Counted from the first letter of the stretch, positions 23,699 through 35,293 are shown. The stretch: 64,000 bases of DNA from Henricia sp. BOLD:AAB3569 (GCA_037783545.1 JBBELK010000093.1:1178001-1242000), one strand, 5' to 3'. Made by a program: numbers and translations. Notes: generated by a model not told the origin, from the sequence alone.

Positions 23699-23974
23699 TG
23701 CTTAGCAAACGGAAACAAATTACTTTTTGCTTATTTGTTGAGGTGCATGAAAAAAAAAATGGTTCTATTGAAAGTAAGGCATAATAAATGATAATATTTT
23801 CAATACAAACAATAAAAAAGGCCAATACTTTCAGTATTTGGAAGTACATCGGGACAAAATTACAGCCTTAAGTATACTGTCATTTGAGGAAAATATATTA
23901 GCTAATTATAGAGTTTTTTAACGCAAAATCTGGTATGGTAGCCAATAACCATTGAAATGAAACAACTAAACTTG

Positions 23975-24140
23975 TGATGAGAGAAAAATTGTAAGGGCCT
24001 GCCCTTAATTGAGATTCGAACCTGAGGCCTCGGATTTACCGGGCAGATGCTCTACCAGCCGAGCTATAAGGCACAGTAGTATACTCTTAGGTTTTCCCAA
24101 TGAACCCATTTTGTTTTCCTCGGTGTTGCATGAGAGCACA
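23975..24140 (-). mobile_element. tRNA-derived SINE, family B, copy 1
   Basis: On the minus strand: AATGGGTTCATTGGGAAAAC, then GTGCCTTATAGCTCGGCTGG with box A, box B AGGTTCGAATCTC, and a tail TTTTTCTCTCATCACAAGTT. Both flanks of the tRNA-like part match 57178-57340, so this is a repeat unit rather than a tRNA gene. Confidence 0.8.
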
Positions 24141-24591
24141 ACAAAGGTTTTTTAATTGAATGCTTTTTGATACTATGCATAGTTTTTAAACCTGACCCTT
24201 GTATGCAAATGTGTATTAGTGTACGTGCAATATAAAAAAACACTTGCCTGCATGTGCATGGGAGAGAAAATATGTTCTTGCCCGAAGAACAGCAGGACCT
24301 TGAAATCTATCAATGGCAATATGTGGGTACTCCACCATCAAGCCTCCGAATGTACTCATGATGATATCCGAGTCTCAGGCAAGTGATCATACTATGACAG
24401 CTTCGGTTCAAATGATGAGTTTGCTGTTAATTTGCTAATAGACAAGACACAAAAAGGTCATCCATAAAATACATACACAAAATTTAAGACGTCACCCATT
24501 TACAGTAACATTGGCCATAAACAAGAAATCCTAATCACGTGTTTAATGATAAATTTGAATTGTGTTTGCTTGTTTGTTTGGGTTTATTTTA

Positions 24592-24770
24592 AGGATAATG
24601 ACCCAGGGACCACCGGGGTGAATTAATTCAATAGAGATGTGGACAAAATGTTCATAGTTTGGGAAATCTGAATGAAGTGAAAAACAACTTGGCTCCACCA
24701 GGATTCGAACCGCGAACCTTTTGCTTAACATGCAGACGTCCTACCAATTGAGCTATGAAGCCAACTGGTC
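24592..24770 (-). mobile_element. tRNA-derived SINE, family A, copy 2
   Basis: Head GGCTTCATAGCTCAATTGG, box B CGGTTCGAATCCTGG, then the family tail ending TGGTCCCTGGGTCATTATCC. About 85% similar by eye to the copy at 12255. Confidence 0.85.
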
Positions 24771-25262
24771 ATCTCGAAACCGTAGGGCTCACATTTTGGA
24801 ATGGAATTTTGGAGTTATGTTTTTGGTTTATCTAATTTATTATTCCGAGGCCTGGTGTTTCTGTATTTTTTTTCCCAAAACATGTTAAGCTACACCTTTC
24901 ACGTCTCTGATGGGTGGATATTTGGTGCAATGTTTACCATTCCCTTTCACAGATTTTCCTCTTACTGTTTACGACATCTGATGCCGGCCCACTGTTGTGT
25001 ACACACGCGTCTCCTCACCTGCTATGTGATGCATATACATGTACTAGTAGGCATGATGGGACTGGGGCATCAGACAACAACAATTGCTGCAGGAAAACTT
25101 GTAAAAGAATATGGTAAAATGAATAAAACATGGCTAGAAATGTACAATTGCAATCTTTCTTTTCGACTCGCGATTTTTCGTGAAATCAGCTGCATGATAT
25201 GAATTATGATGATTATAATAAACCTTATCGACGTTCTCAAGGCATCATGGGATTGGATGGCA

Positions 25263-25957
25263 GATGAAGCAGGGAATTTTCACACAAACCTATGGGGCTC
25301 TGGGGACATGACAACGTTCATCAATTTCATTCTCATTTCTGAAGCGATTAACATGTGATCTTGTCACACGCTTTTGATCAAGGAAAGATGCAATTTTTGA
25401 CAAATATAATTTTTATTTTAATTGAGCTTATGAAATAAACCAAGAAAACTCGACTTTTTGAACGGCGCCAGTTTGTACTATTATAGAAGGGCTGTCACGA
25501 TTGGTTGAGCCAGGGTTGAGCCACCACGTTAGAGCCAATCAGGTGCGTTCTTTTGTAAAGTACAAACTGGTGCTGTGCATTATTTTTAATTCTCATTTTA
25601 TTTCATTTTACTGTACAGTTAGAATAAAAATGATAGGTTTTGTCAAAAATTGCATTTTAAAATTGCATTTTTCCTTGATGAAAAACGTGTGGGAAGATCA
25701 CATGTCAATCGCTTCACAGAAACGAGAATAAAATCAATGAACATTGTCATGTCCCCAGAGCCCCCATAGACCTTATCGCAAATACCGCTTGGGTGAGTTT
25801 TTACAAAAGCAGCAATGTATTGTGGGAAGGTTTTCGGGGCAGACTTTGCCCCGTTTTCCTTCCCACAATACAGTTGTGCTTTTGTGCAAACTTGCCCAAG
25901 CGGTATTTATAGCGATAAGGTCTATAGGTACGTTTGTGTGAAAATTGCCAGCTTCAC
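25263..25957. mobile_element. Foldback element with inserted MITE
   Basis: Long arms pair: GAATTTTCACACAAACCTAT, GGGGCTCTGGGGACATGACA and GCGATTAACATGTGATCTTG on the left have complements on the right. The right arm is split by the MITE at 25768; removing it restores the pairing. Confidence 0.85.
25768..25923. mobile_element. MITE, AGACCTTATCGC ends, AT target site
   Basis: Almost perfect hairpin with ends AGACCTTATCGCAAATACCG. It is bordered by AT on both sides, and the pre-insertion sequence is preserved in the opposite arm of the host foldback element (CCCCATAGGT), which confirms a 2-bp AT duplication. Confidence 0.88.
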
Positions 25958-26339
25958 TTGTCAACCATGTCAACTGCTTGTTAGTTAGGCCATGGAGGTA
26001 GGAAAAGATATAGTAAACTTACAAAAATACCTACAAACAAAGATAAAGAAAAGGGTGATTGCGACATGTGCTGCAGATTAAAAACTCGAAGGCCAGTACT
26101 GCTTGGTTGTTGTCAAAAACTGTTTCCGTTTTACATTGTGGCGTACTACGTCTACGTATACGGGTAACACGTTGTTTCAGGGCAGCGCCATATTTGATGT
26201 AGACTGGTTCCATATACACTGTACGAACACGATAGATTATATTCGTGTTCGTCCGGGAACCTGTCTACATTTGATGATAACTGTACAGAATCGACAGAGG
26301 GCGTTGCCGTGTTAGCGTTTTTTTCGAAAATCCCCATAT

Positions 26340-26640
26340 TATGGGCGAAACCCCTCTTTAGAGGGTTCTATAAGATTATATACAGTGGTTCTGTAGGATT
26401 ATATGCAGTGGTTCTATATGATCTATATTAAAAGTGTTTTTATAGAATTCTATAGAGTATTTTTCATAGAATTCTATAGAGTGTTCCTACAGAAATTCTT
26501 TAGAATTATGGCCCATTTTTCTAAAGAATTTCTATAAAAAAAACAATACTAGACTTAATCTACAGAATTTCTATAGAATGGCTTATAGAAATTCTATGTA
26601 TTTTTTTTATAGAATTCTATAGACATTTTTTGTAAGGGGT
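26340..26640. repeat. Degenerate array of TTCTATAGAA palindromes
   Basis: About 300 bp are built from the words TTCTATAGAATTCTATAG, AAATTCTATA and GGTTCTATA. The spacing is irregular, so it is not a clean satellite. Confidence 0.8.
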
Positions 26641-26834
26641 TGTTGGCAATGTTCGCGTACTGGAACGCAGCCCTGGTACGTCCTAACACTGTCAAATGCA
26701 ATGATCGAGTCCGCCCGAGATATCTTTTTGAAAGAAAACGAGGATTGAAGATAGTATACATGCACGTACATCATTTTGAAGTGACCCCAATTTTTTTTCA
26801 CGAGTTGACAAGAGAAACCTTACTGATAAAAGTG

Positions 26835-27411
26835 TTAAAGGAGCGTGTTCAGATTTTTCTACAGAATAAATTTCGTTCTAACCTAACAATCATAAAATAC
26901 ATCCCCAAAACACTATCCATGGGAAGAAAACAGAACATTTGCAATCCCCAATTTGGATGTGGAAGCAAAAAGGTCGGTGTAATTACTGCAGCACTGCTTT
27001 CAGAACTGGATAAATTAGTTTACTAAACTTGACGATATCCCCGGAAATATACACATGAAGAACAAGAAATTTCAGAATGGGAATGAGAAAAATATGACAC
27101 ACGATATGGTATCAAAATTTTAATGGCAGTATACATCATTGGTAATCTCGAAAATCAGAAATGTTCACAGATTTACGGATAACTTACACAATATAAACAT
27201 GATGACCGTAGAAAACGTCCCCTGAAATGGTTTTGTCTGAAATGCTATAGTCTTTGAGAAATGAGTAAAACAATTAGTTTTCACCATTTCGCCCCAAAAG
27301 ACTTCGCCCGAGTTTGTAACAGTTTACCAATCATGTATACTATCTTAAACACTCATGGAAACAATTAAGAGGCTTAAAAATAATGTGATCTGGTCATGAC
27401 GCTCTTTATAA
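26835..27411 (+). mobile_element. TTAAAGGAGC MITE family, copy 4, with insertion
   Basis: Starts TTAAAGGAGCGTGTTCAGAT and ends ATGTGATCTGGTCATGACGC then TCTTTATAA. Between GATATGGTATCAAAATTTTA (27108) and the right end lies about 230 bp of a different family (TTTCGCCCCAAAAGACTTCG). Confidence 0.78.
27130..27362 (-). repeat. GGCGAAGTGG-family repeat, inserted copy
   Basis: Contains TTTCGCCCCAAAAGACTTCG, and AGTTTACCAATCATGTATAC inverted relative to 30230-30560 and 63665-64000. It sits inside the MITE copy at 26835. Confidence 0.6.
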
Positions 27412-27624
27412 TAACAATGGTACCAAACACGTACATATTTTATTTCAGTCCATAATGTATTTTGTGTGAAGGCGGTTTTTTATTTTTAAAATCTTTTGCA
27501 AAATTATACTTTTTTAACATACAGGCCTAGCTGGTTCATTGTTGGGTTACTGCATGAACAAAATATACATGTATACACGATTATTGAGCTAATAAAAAAT
27601 AAAAAAACTTGTTAACCATTTATT

Positions 27625-27790
27625 AACTCAACACACAAAAAAACAAGCATGGATTTGCACCTATTTTTATATGTGGCTGAAATTTCTACAGGACAGTTTT
27701 ATCAACATGGGCTTCTAATCACGAGTGGAGATAACGCCCTTTTTAACAGTTTGCCAATTAAATGTTCTACCTTTAATGTTCGCTCGTACC
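27625..27790 (-). repeat. Dispersed repeat, TTCTACAGGACAGTTTTATC type
   Basis: Shares GGCTGAAATTTCTACA, TTATCAACATGGGCTT and CACGAGTGGAGATAA, inverted, with 51935-52115. Confidence 0.55.
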
Positions 27791-28255
27791 ACCGCTAATC
27801 TATTCGCGCCCTCATAGGCCAAATTTTATACGACAGTACACGTGCCCACGAGGCACGTCGTTTTCTTGTAAACGGACGTAAAAACAATTTTCCAGCAGGC
27901 AAGGCAGGTTTCGCACACAGTACACTCAATTTTTTTTCGTAAATTTGGTTTTTGCACTTGACACATGATTTTTTATAAGCATTAGAATGCTATTAAATTA
28001 TTAATTATTTGTCTGGCAGCAACCCACAATGCTCCGCACGTCTGTAGCTGTGACGTATTTCATTCACAGCAATCTGTGAAGCACATCCCAGCGTTCTGTA
28101 AGGGCGGTGGGTACGAGCACACCTTTAATGAATAATCAAATGTGTGCACACACATTTTATTTTTTAGATCAGCGCCCTCGTGTGAAATTAACTAAGCCCC
28201 TGACTACCTAGTCTGGTACCCGGACCAAAAATTCTTTGACTAGACTGAATTTAAG

Positions 28256-28654
28256 GGCCGGGTGCGATTATTTTTTCCGTACCACATATTCGCTATGGGG
28301 CTTCATCCATTGGTGCATTGTAAATGAATATTCATATTTTCTATATAGCGCCTCCAAGAGTTATTAAATAAAAGGATATAAGAAAGAAAATTCAGGAATT
28401 TGTCGAGTCGTTTGGTAGTCTAGTGGTTAAGACGTAGTGCTATCAATCGAGAGATGGCAGGATCGAATCTCCTCAGAGTCGTATTAAATTTTTTTTACTA
28501 TTAATTGAGGAAAGAGTGTGGTATGGTGTGGGGTTATGTTGAGGTAGTTATCGACAAAACACATTAGTATGCAACATATGCATAGGGGTTAAACCAATCA
28601 GAAGCAATGTTCGCTAAACAGTGGTACGGAAAAAAATATCGCGTCCGGCAGCCG
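28256..28654. mobile_element. TIR element enclosing a tRNA-like sequence
   Basis: The left end GGCCGGGTGCGATTATTTTT and TTCCGTACCAC pair with GTGGTACGGAAAAAAATATC and GCGTCCGGCAGCC at the right, about 30 bp of inverted repeat. The centre (28409-28481) resembles a tRNA with box A TAGTCTAGTGGTTAAGAC and box B-like GGATCGAATCT. No open frame. Confidence 0.72.
28409..28481 (+). other. tRNA-like sequence with Pol III boxes
   Basis: TTGGTAGTCTAGTGGTTAAG and GGATCGAATCTCC are spaced as in a tRNA, followed by CAGAGTCGT and a T run that could end Pol III transcription. The acceptor stem does not close well, so I do not call a functional tRNA. Confidence 0.5.
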
Positions 28655-28748
28655 CCAATTTCGCCATTTTGAAACAGGAGGAATTCCTCCTTTTTCCGAA
28701 GGTTCCCGAAGTTACCCGATTACATGTCCGGTCGTCCGGACGGTACCG

Positions 28749-28951
28749 TTAAGCCCGCCGCACACCTTTGCGATTTACCGGATAATCGGATCATCGGACA
28801 TCTTACCGGAAAGGTGTGCGCTGAAACAATTCGGGCCGGTCTGACCGTACGCTATAAGACCGGAGCAAATCAAACTGGTTTGATTTTTCCGGATCCGATG
28901 GTCCGGTGTCCGATGGGCCGGTAAATCGCAAAGGTGTGCGGCGGGCTTTAA
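28749..28951. mobile_element. MITE, AAGCCCGCCGCACACC ends, TTAA borders
   Basis: The ends AAGCCCGCCGCACACCTTTG and its complement run unbroken for about 30 bp. TTAA lies at both borders. The core repeats CCGGA-type words. Confidence 0.85.
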
Positions 28952-29199
28952 TCGTCGGGTACCATTCGTCATTGTTTCGAGAATTTGAATTGACGTCGCG
29001 TGCACGTACGTACGTACGCGTGGTGATGCCACGGATTTAAAACTAGAACTACGTAGTAGCTATAGTTACGGTTACCGTAGGAGCTCACTGGGTGATGCAG
29101 ACAAGGTTTGAATTTTCTTTTTGATGCTAGCCTTCATATATTAAATTGAATATTCTTTTGAAAGCCATCATCCTGTGTGTATGTTTTTAATTCCTTACA

Positions 29200-29232
29200 A
29201 ATTTTCGAGCGTAACCCGCTCCTCGTCAGGTA
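29200..29232 (-). other. Hammerhead-like core, Penelope-type tail motif
   Basis: On the minus strand CTGACGAGGAGCGGGTTACG then CTCGAAA. GAGCG and CGCTC can pair as helix II between CTGACGA and GAAA, the layout of a hammerhead ribozyme core. Similar sequences end Penelope-like elements (family knowledge). Helix I is not evident. Confidence 0.3.
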
Positions 29233-30229
29233 AGACTGAATATTTACAAAATTATATATATTTACATATATTAAAATGGGCGTATTTCAAATGTTAAGGT
29301 TAATATATTAAATTTGTATTTGTCAAATAAGGAATCACCCCTTTCAAATTGTTGAACACTCCTTTGAAAATTAACGGTTATGTGCTCCTAAAAATAAATG
29401 CATGACGTAATGCTTAAAGTGCTATTTTAAACACGACAGTAGCCGGTCCTCATATTCAGTCGTTGTATGTGGAATATGTGGAGCGGGAACCAGTCTACTG
29501 ACTACCGTGTATTATGGATCCGTTGTCCGTGTAGTATAATCGCGAAACCAGCTCAAATACATGGTATGCTGATGAGCTGATAACAGGTTGGTTATCTCAT
29601 GGAGGAAGGAAAACAACCTCCATGGTTATCTTCAATCACACAAGGAGATAATCATAACGCACTTGAACAGTTTTCCAATCATGCATGGAATTCATCTTTA
29701 ATTGGTACATTTGTTTCTATTTCAATGGAGTTTTGGCACTTTTAGTTACCATCATGATCCATAAGCCTATGACAGAAAAAAGGACGGAAACAGTTTTGTG
29801 GTGACTGGCGACCTATTATTGTTTGCCTCATTGGAAAATAGAAACGGTATTTTAGTTCAGAGATGGTTTTAGCGTGGTATAGACTGCGCAAGAAATAGTG
29901 CAAAGCCCTAGATGAGCGATCTCTTGACATCTTTCGATCGCATTTGTTATCCTTCGCATATTTTCAACTGACCTCTAAAAATGTAGTGCAATGACCCTCA
30001 ACAAGTTTATTTTTTTAAACTGAAAGATAAAATAACACCCTTGAACTCATCATATAAACAATGTCCAAATATTTACACCTTAGAAAAAAATATGCTTCTG
30101 TGACAACATCTTAGTTTTGGGTTCAACTTCCGTTATTATGTTCATAAAGACGTTGTAGTATCTCATTTTGGAGACTTTGGGAAACGTTTGGGCATTTTGA
30201 TTGAAGAAATTACGAGTAATTTAAAGTTA

Positions 30230-30560
30230 AGATTGCAGGGTAATGTTAGTACAGAATAAACCTTTAAAGAGTATACATGATTGGTAAAGTGTTACAAATA
30301 GTTTTATCCCCCTGTGTGATTGAAGATGATAAAAACCAACCTGAGCAAAAACCAGCTCCGTACGTCGTCTAACCTTTGAGAAAACAGTCAAAAAAGGGTG
30401 TACACATATTTCGCCCCAAAACCACTTCGCCCTGAACCACGGCCTTTGTACGAAGTTGTTTTGGGGTGAAGTGGCTATTGGGTGAAGTAGTGTTTGGACG
30501 AAGTGGTCTGGGGTCGAAATGGCACTTGGGCGAAGTGGCACTTGGGCGAAGTGCATGCCT
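30230..30560 (-). repeat. GGCGAAGTGG-family repeat, copy A
   Basis: The left part (ACCAACCTGAGCAAAAACCA, GAAAACAGTCAAAAAAGGG) matches 63665-63830. The right part is a degenerate tandem of GGGCGAAGTGG, with TTTGG and CACTTGG spacers. Confidence 0.7.
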
Positions 30561-31269
30561 GGTCCAGGACGCGTATTTTTTGTTTACACCACTGCGAGGG
30601 GAAAGCGGGGGGTTTTGTACCTTTTTAGCGTCTTGAGAGGAGACTATATAATAGGTTAGAGTTCATGGTTGGTTATTTTTAAGGAATTTAGGGTTTTGAA
30701 TGCGGTGGGTTTGCAACCAGCTTTGGATATGAGATTATATATATATTTTGGTCCTTGGGGTGCACGGGTTGTGCACAAGTCTATGAAGAAGTTAGAGGAT
30801 TTGGTCCTTGTGGGGTTTGGTCCTTGGGTGGTTCGGGTCCTTGGGGGGTTCTCGACAGTCCTTAGTTTTCGCACCAAAAACACTAAATTATTTAAGGAAA
30901 ATTCAAGATTTTCTGTTCACAAATCAAAATTGGGGTCTCTAGTAACCGCTAAACGTGAGGGTTTAAACAAAATAGGTAAATAAAGTCGAAAAACCATCGT
31001 TTTTAGTGTCCAAAGGTGGTCAATTCCAAAACCCCACAAGGACCAGGAATATGTAGACGGGTCTGGTTAGAAGAGAACTCGACTTGTAATCATAACGTCT
31101 CTGATTTGAATCCATTGTTGATTGGGATTTTTCAAAATTCATCGGTTTCTTCTTTTTCTCTAATTAAATTGAGAGTAGGCCTAAGAGTTCTGACTATTTC
31201 CAAGATTGTCATTTGAGAAGTATCAGTCATTGGAAACTTAGTAGACTCTATTCGGGTTGAAAAGTTGGG

Positions 31270-31530
31270 GTGTACCCCATGCAGTGCATGGTGTATAAAA
31301 AAAACACGCGTCCAGGAAAAAGTGGTCCAGGGCGAAATGGTTTTGGGGCGAATTGATTTTACGTCTCGCGAGACGAAAAATAATTGTTTTGCTCATTCCT
31401 CAAAGACTATAGCACTTCAGACAAAACCATTTCAGGGGAGGTTTTCTGCCGTTGCATCATGTTTATATCGTGTAAGTTATGCGTAAATCTGTGATCATTT
31501 CTGATTATTCGATATACCAATCATGTGTAC
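31270..31530 (+). repeat. GGCGAAATGG-family repeat, copy B
   Basis: CAGGGCGAAATGGTTTTGGG is followed by words shared with 27200-27350 in the other orientation (GACAAAACCATTTCAGGGGA, ACCAATCATGTGTACTG). Confidence 0.5.
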
Positions 31531-32089
31531 TGCATGCCTTCCTTTTTATAGCTCCATGCTTTAACCATGGAGGAAAGGGGAATGCTTTAACCAATACGTT
31601 AGAAACACGTCTTTTGTTAGGCTGCGCAATGAATTACTTCCTCATTGCCGATAACATATCCGAATTACCATTTGAATAGGTTGTATGGCGGAAGCACCTA
31701 AACCTATATACTATACACGTCCAAAGTTTTTTAGTTTTCTTGAGTCGATTGACGAAATTTGTACAATGAGATGTCGCTCGGTAAAGAAAAGCTACCGGTG
31801 GAGAGAAATTAAAGATACATAAATTAATCTACGAATTTCGTGAAATCATGGGTACAATTTTAAACTTTGCAATTTAAACAAGTTTTACAAAGATAGGCAA
31901 CTTGATGTACATGTACGAGGCCCGCAGGCGTACACGCCCGGGTTGCTCAGTTGTTCCAACGAACATCTTGTTCTTGTTAATTTTATGGCGTCTTCTGCAT
32001 AAGGCCCTTTATGCCATCAACCTCCATGCATCAACTATACGGTGTTAGCTGTTACTATACATGTACTTTATTACCAACGCGGAATCAGA
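31531..32089. other. No feature recognised
   Basis: No exon, RNA gene or repeat with recognisable ends was seen here. Confidence 0.4.
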
Positions 32090-32227
32090 TTAAAGGCACA
32101 GGTTCGTCAGCAATGCGCGCGCGCCAAATTCGTGCCACAAAATACGCAGCTCCATAGCAAATATGGAGCTGCGTATTTCGTGGCACGAATTTGGCACGCG
32201 CGCATTGCTGACGAGCCTGTGCCTTTA
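32090..32227. mobile_element. 140-bp TTAA hairpin MITE, copy 3
   Basis: TTAAAGGCACAGGTTCGTCA begins the left arm. The arms pair to GACGAGCCTGTGCCTTTA. The right border reads TTAT. Confidence 0.9.
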
Positions 32228-32339
32228 TTTTAATTGTTAGTAACTATATTTCTCGTCATTTACCAGTTACTATATATAGGCCTTTCCGGGTCAGCTGGGT
32301 GCAATATAGTTTCTAGTCAAACTTGACTTAGTGTTTTTA

Positions 32340-32490
32340 CTGTGTAGCTCAAGATGACGAAGGGAGCGCGTTAGTAGAAGACGGAGGAAAACCCCAGGGA
32401 AATCTCATGGGGGAAAACCCAAACCCATGTACGCCCTGGAATCGAACTCGGCCGAGACACCAACGAGGGACAGAACCACTGCACTACGCC
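32340..32490 (-). mobile_element. tRNA-derived repeat, family C
   Basis: On the minus strand GCGTAGTGCAGTGGTTCTGT, then GAGTTCGATTCCAGG, have box A and box B spacing. The tail GGGTTTTCCCCCATGAGATT and GGGGTTTTCCTCCG follows. The tRNA-like part is followed by a tail, as in a SINE. Confidence 0.6.
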
Positions 32491-33290
32491 TATATGAACT
32501 CTCAAATACGTACATTGTATAGGTATACATTCACTTTTATGTACATGTAAGTGTGTCTGCCGGTACGGTCCAGCCCCATACATGTTTGCAGTATTTCGAC
32601 TGTTTTGATTCCTGTGTGTAACTACTGCAGGCGTCACAATAACCCACCCCATAACAAATACAAGGCTTTGGCGAGTTTTGTATTGATCGTGGCTTGGGAC
32701 CAAACCTAGTAATAGAAGTATAGCCTAGGCCTACACACCGTGACTTACACAAAAGGACAAAATTATTCTTTTGTTGTGGTTGTGGTTCAAGTACGGGGGT
32801 ATTAAAGCACAACAATGCTGCAGTTTTAAAAGAAGTTTAGCGTGGAAAGAAGTACAATCCCATACTACATGTACATGTACAGTATTTTTATTTTTTTAAA
32901 TGTTATTTATTCACCACAAACAGCGGAAGGACCGTCAATTACAGGAATGGGATCAATTAACATAGATATTCGAATAACTATTAACATGGACGTATAATTA
33001 GCGTTTCCAATTCGCCATGCCAACTTATAGGAAAATCAAAGATATTCCCAAAAGTTGTTAATACATATGTAGACCTACCACTTATGGCAACAATCCTTTA
33101 GATTCTCCGTATACTTCGACAGACACATGTAACATGTAGTTTGGATTATTTTGTATTTCGTCACGCATCTTTTCATATGCAAATTCTATAACAAAAGAAA
33201 GCATTGTATGAGACCCTCGTTTTCAATAGCAACTTGAAATTCCTTCATTTTCTTTACAATTAAAAATATTCCACCTGCGCACAGACATAT

Positions 33291-34113
33291 TGGGCCGAAT
33301 ACATAAAAACTAGCAACTGAGAAGAAGCATCGAGCAAAAACATTAAGCAGAAGCAAACGCAAAAGCAAAAAATTGCTTGAAAACATATTCATAACCTTTT
33401 GCTTTGGCCGACTTTGCATTGCATAGTTCCGACCTGTCAATCAAGCCGAACCCGCGACCAATCACAACAGGGCTAGCAGACGGCGCCCACAAACGTCAAA
33501 GTGATGCAATCATCACAAACAATCCGCGATGTTCTGCCCATACAGTTTGTATGTTGTATGCGTCAGTGACCGGGTGAATTTTGGTTTCAATGTCGGGCGA
33601 TTCGCTGTTCAAAGGTAGGAAAGCGCATTTTTATGAAAGATATGTCATCCCTGCATTACTAGCCCTTCGCTCAGTGTGTGCTACGGTAACTGTCGACCTC
33701 AAAACATAAATACCTTTGGGTTTTCTCCAATGAATCTGTGCTTTCCATGCAGAGTCCCGTTGATTTGTACGTAGTCTCGCCATTTTTTTGCGATGGCTTG
33801 TGAGCACATAGCAACAATATCCAAGGGGGCGGGGTTAACTGGGCAATCTCGGAACTATGAATTGATGGGGTTCTGCACAATAGCGATATTCATCAAGGGG
33901 CGCGCGTATTATGTAACGGCTTTGTATTACGTAGATCGACGCTTATTGGCAAAAGCAAAAGCTTGTTTTTATGTATACGTTTTAAAGCAATTAGTAATCT
34001 GGGAAGTTTTTGCTTTTGCTTCAAAGTAGAACATTTTGCTTGTTTTTATGTATAAGAATGTAAGTAAAAGCCTAGAAAAAGCAATTGCAGATAGTTTTTA
34101 TGTATTTGGCCCA
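33291..34113. mobile_element. TIR element, TGGGCCGAATACATAAAAAC ends
   Basis: The left end TGGGCCGAATACATAAAAAC and the right end, complement TGGGCCAAATACATAAAAAC, are inverted. AGCAAAAGC-type words pair further in. The GC-richer centre (33435-33960) differs from the arms and includes an ATG followed by a possible donor (see findings). Confidence 0.75.
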
Positions 34114-35015
34114 TTGTCACCATGATTGAAAAGTGTCACGACAGTTGGTCTAAAATTAACTGGTCTGCTGAAATCCATATTGGAAAGACTAGAGAAACGG
34201 CTGACTGGTTTTACAGTAGATGCAGTAACATTATACTAGCACACAAAAGGTGACGAATTCGCTATTTCGTACCCCATGCCTCTGGCTCTGTCACAACAAC
34301 ACAACGCTCAGTTTGCATATGGCAGACGCGCTAGTTGAGGTTTAACAAGGGTTAGAAAATGCAAAATTTCAACTCCCTCTGAGAACCGTCTGGCAAACCT
34401 AAATCCAAACCACAAACTGTTATGTTAGCGATGGCTGAAACCGCGGAGGTGCGAACACAGCTCCCATTGTGATGAAGTGTTCAAGCCTGAACTATCCCCA
34501 TGGTGTTACTTTAGATGCTAGAAATTTGAGATGTTGACCCCAGTATACCGTTCAGGTTAAAACAAAATACTGGTATATGCTGGTATGGCAGTATGGCACA
34601 CTGAAACGGGTCATCCTGCATCTTAAGATGACATGAAAGTGTGAGAAATCTAAAAAAATGACATCCTCACATAATGGCAGCATCTGTATAATGTAGGGTG
34701 GCAACTAGCCGAGTAAAATGGGTGTGACAAATATGACAATTTTAACAGGATGACGACTCCCGAAAGTAAAACACGTGGGACGAGGGCATACAGAAAATAT
34801 ATGTCTTCATTTTCCGAGTATGTAAATAGGATATGAATTATGATATGAAAAAAATATATATACAGAGAAACAAAAAGAACCACAAAAAAATGTCCATATT
34901 TGGATTGAAAAAGTCAATATGAAAATGAAATTTTCTGCAGTCATGTTTAATGAAGCTTTTATGTGAATGTTCGATATGTAAACTTTATAATTACAGCATC
35001 CGTATAATGTAGATC
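34114..35015. other. No gene recognised
   Basis: The only structure noted is a 17-bp near-direct repeat, AGCATCTGTATAATGTA at 34679 and AGCATCCGTATAATGTA at 34996. Confidence 0.4.
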
Positions 35016-35017
35016 AT

Positions 35018-35278
35018 TTGTTTTTTCAGCGGCACACCTCTTTTCTGGAATGGTCTTCCTAACAGCATGCGTCAAATTCATTCCATCAGTAATTTCAAGT
35101 CCCAGCTTAAGACATCTTTTTGTTCAGTATTACCAGACTTGATGCTCTTGATGATGCTCTTTGGTTTTAACGTTTAATATTTTTTTATCTATGTACATGT
35201 ATATGTATGTTATCGCTTTGGTTTATACTGTAAAGCGCCTAGAGGCCCTGGCATTTGGCGCTATATAAGATTATTATT
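35018..35278 (+). mobile_element. LINE 3' end, 5'-truncated
   Basis: The frame from about 35018 to 35178 reads GTPLFWNGLPNSMRQIHSIS then NFKSQLKTSFC, which is the usual carboxyl end of non-LTR reverse transcriptases (WNxLP...FKxxLK). A 3' tail AAAGCGCCTAGAGGCCCTGG and GGCGCTATATAAG follows, ending in an ATT microsatellite. Confidence 0.8.
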
Positions 35279-35293
35279 ATTATTATTATTAAT
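35267..35293. repeat. ATT microsatellite
   Basis: About nine ATT units directly follow the LINE tail. Confidence 0.9.

Noticed and set aside
24801-25202. Plus-strand frame of 133 residues
   Set aside because: Hydrophobic and histidine-rich without a domain; it starts near a SINE and has no splice support.
26031-26219. Candidate first exon of Artemis
   Set aside because: A loose hydrophobic similarity (FEFLICSTC) to the human YFLSHCH segment, but no His/Asp motif and the end phase does not fit the next exon.
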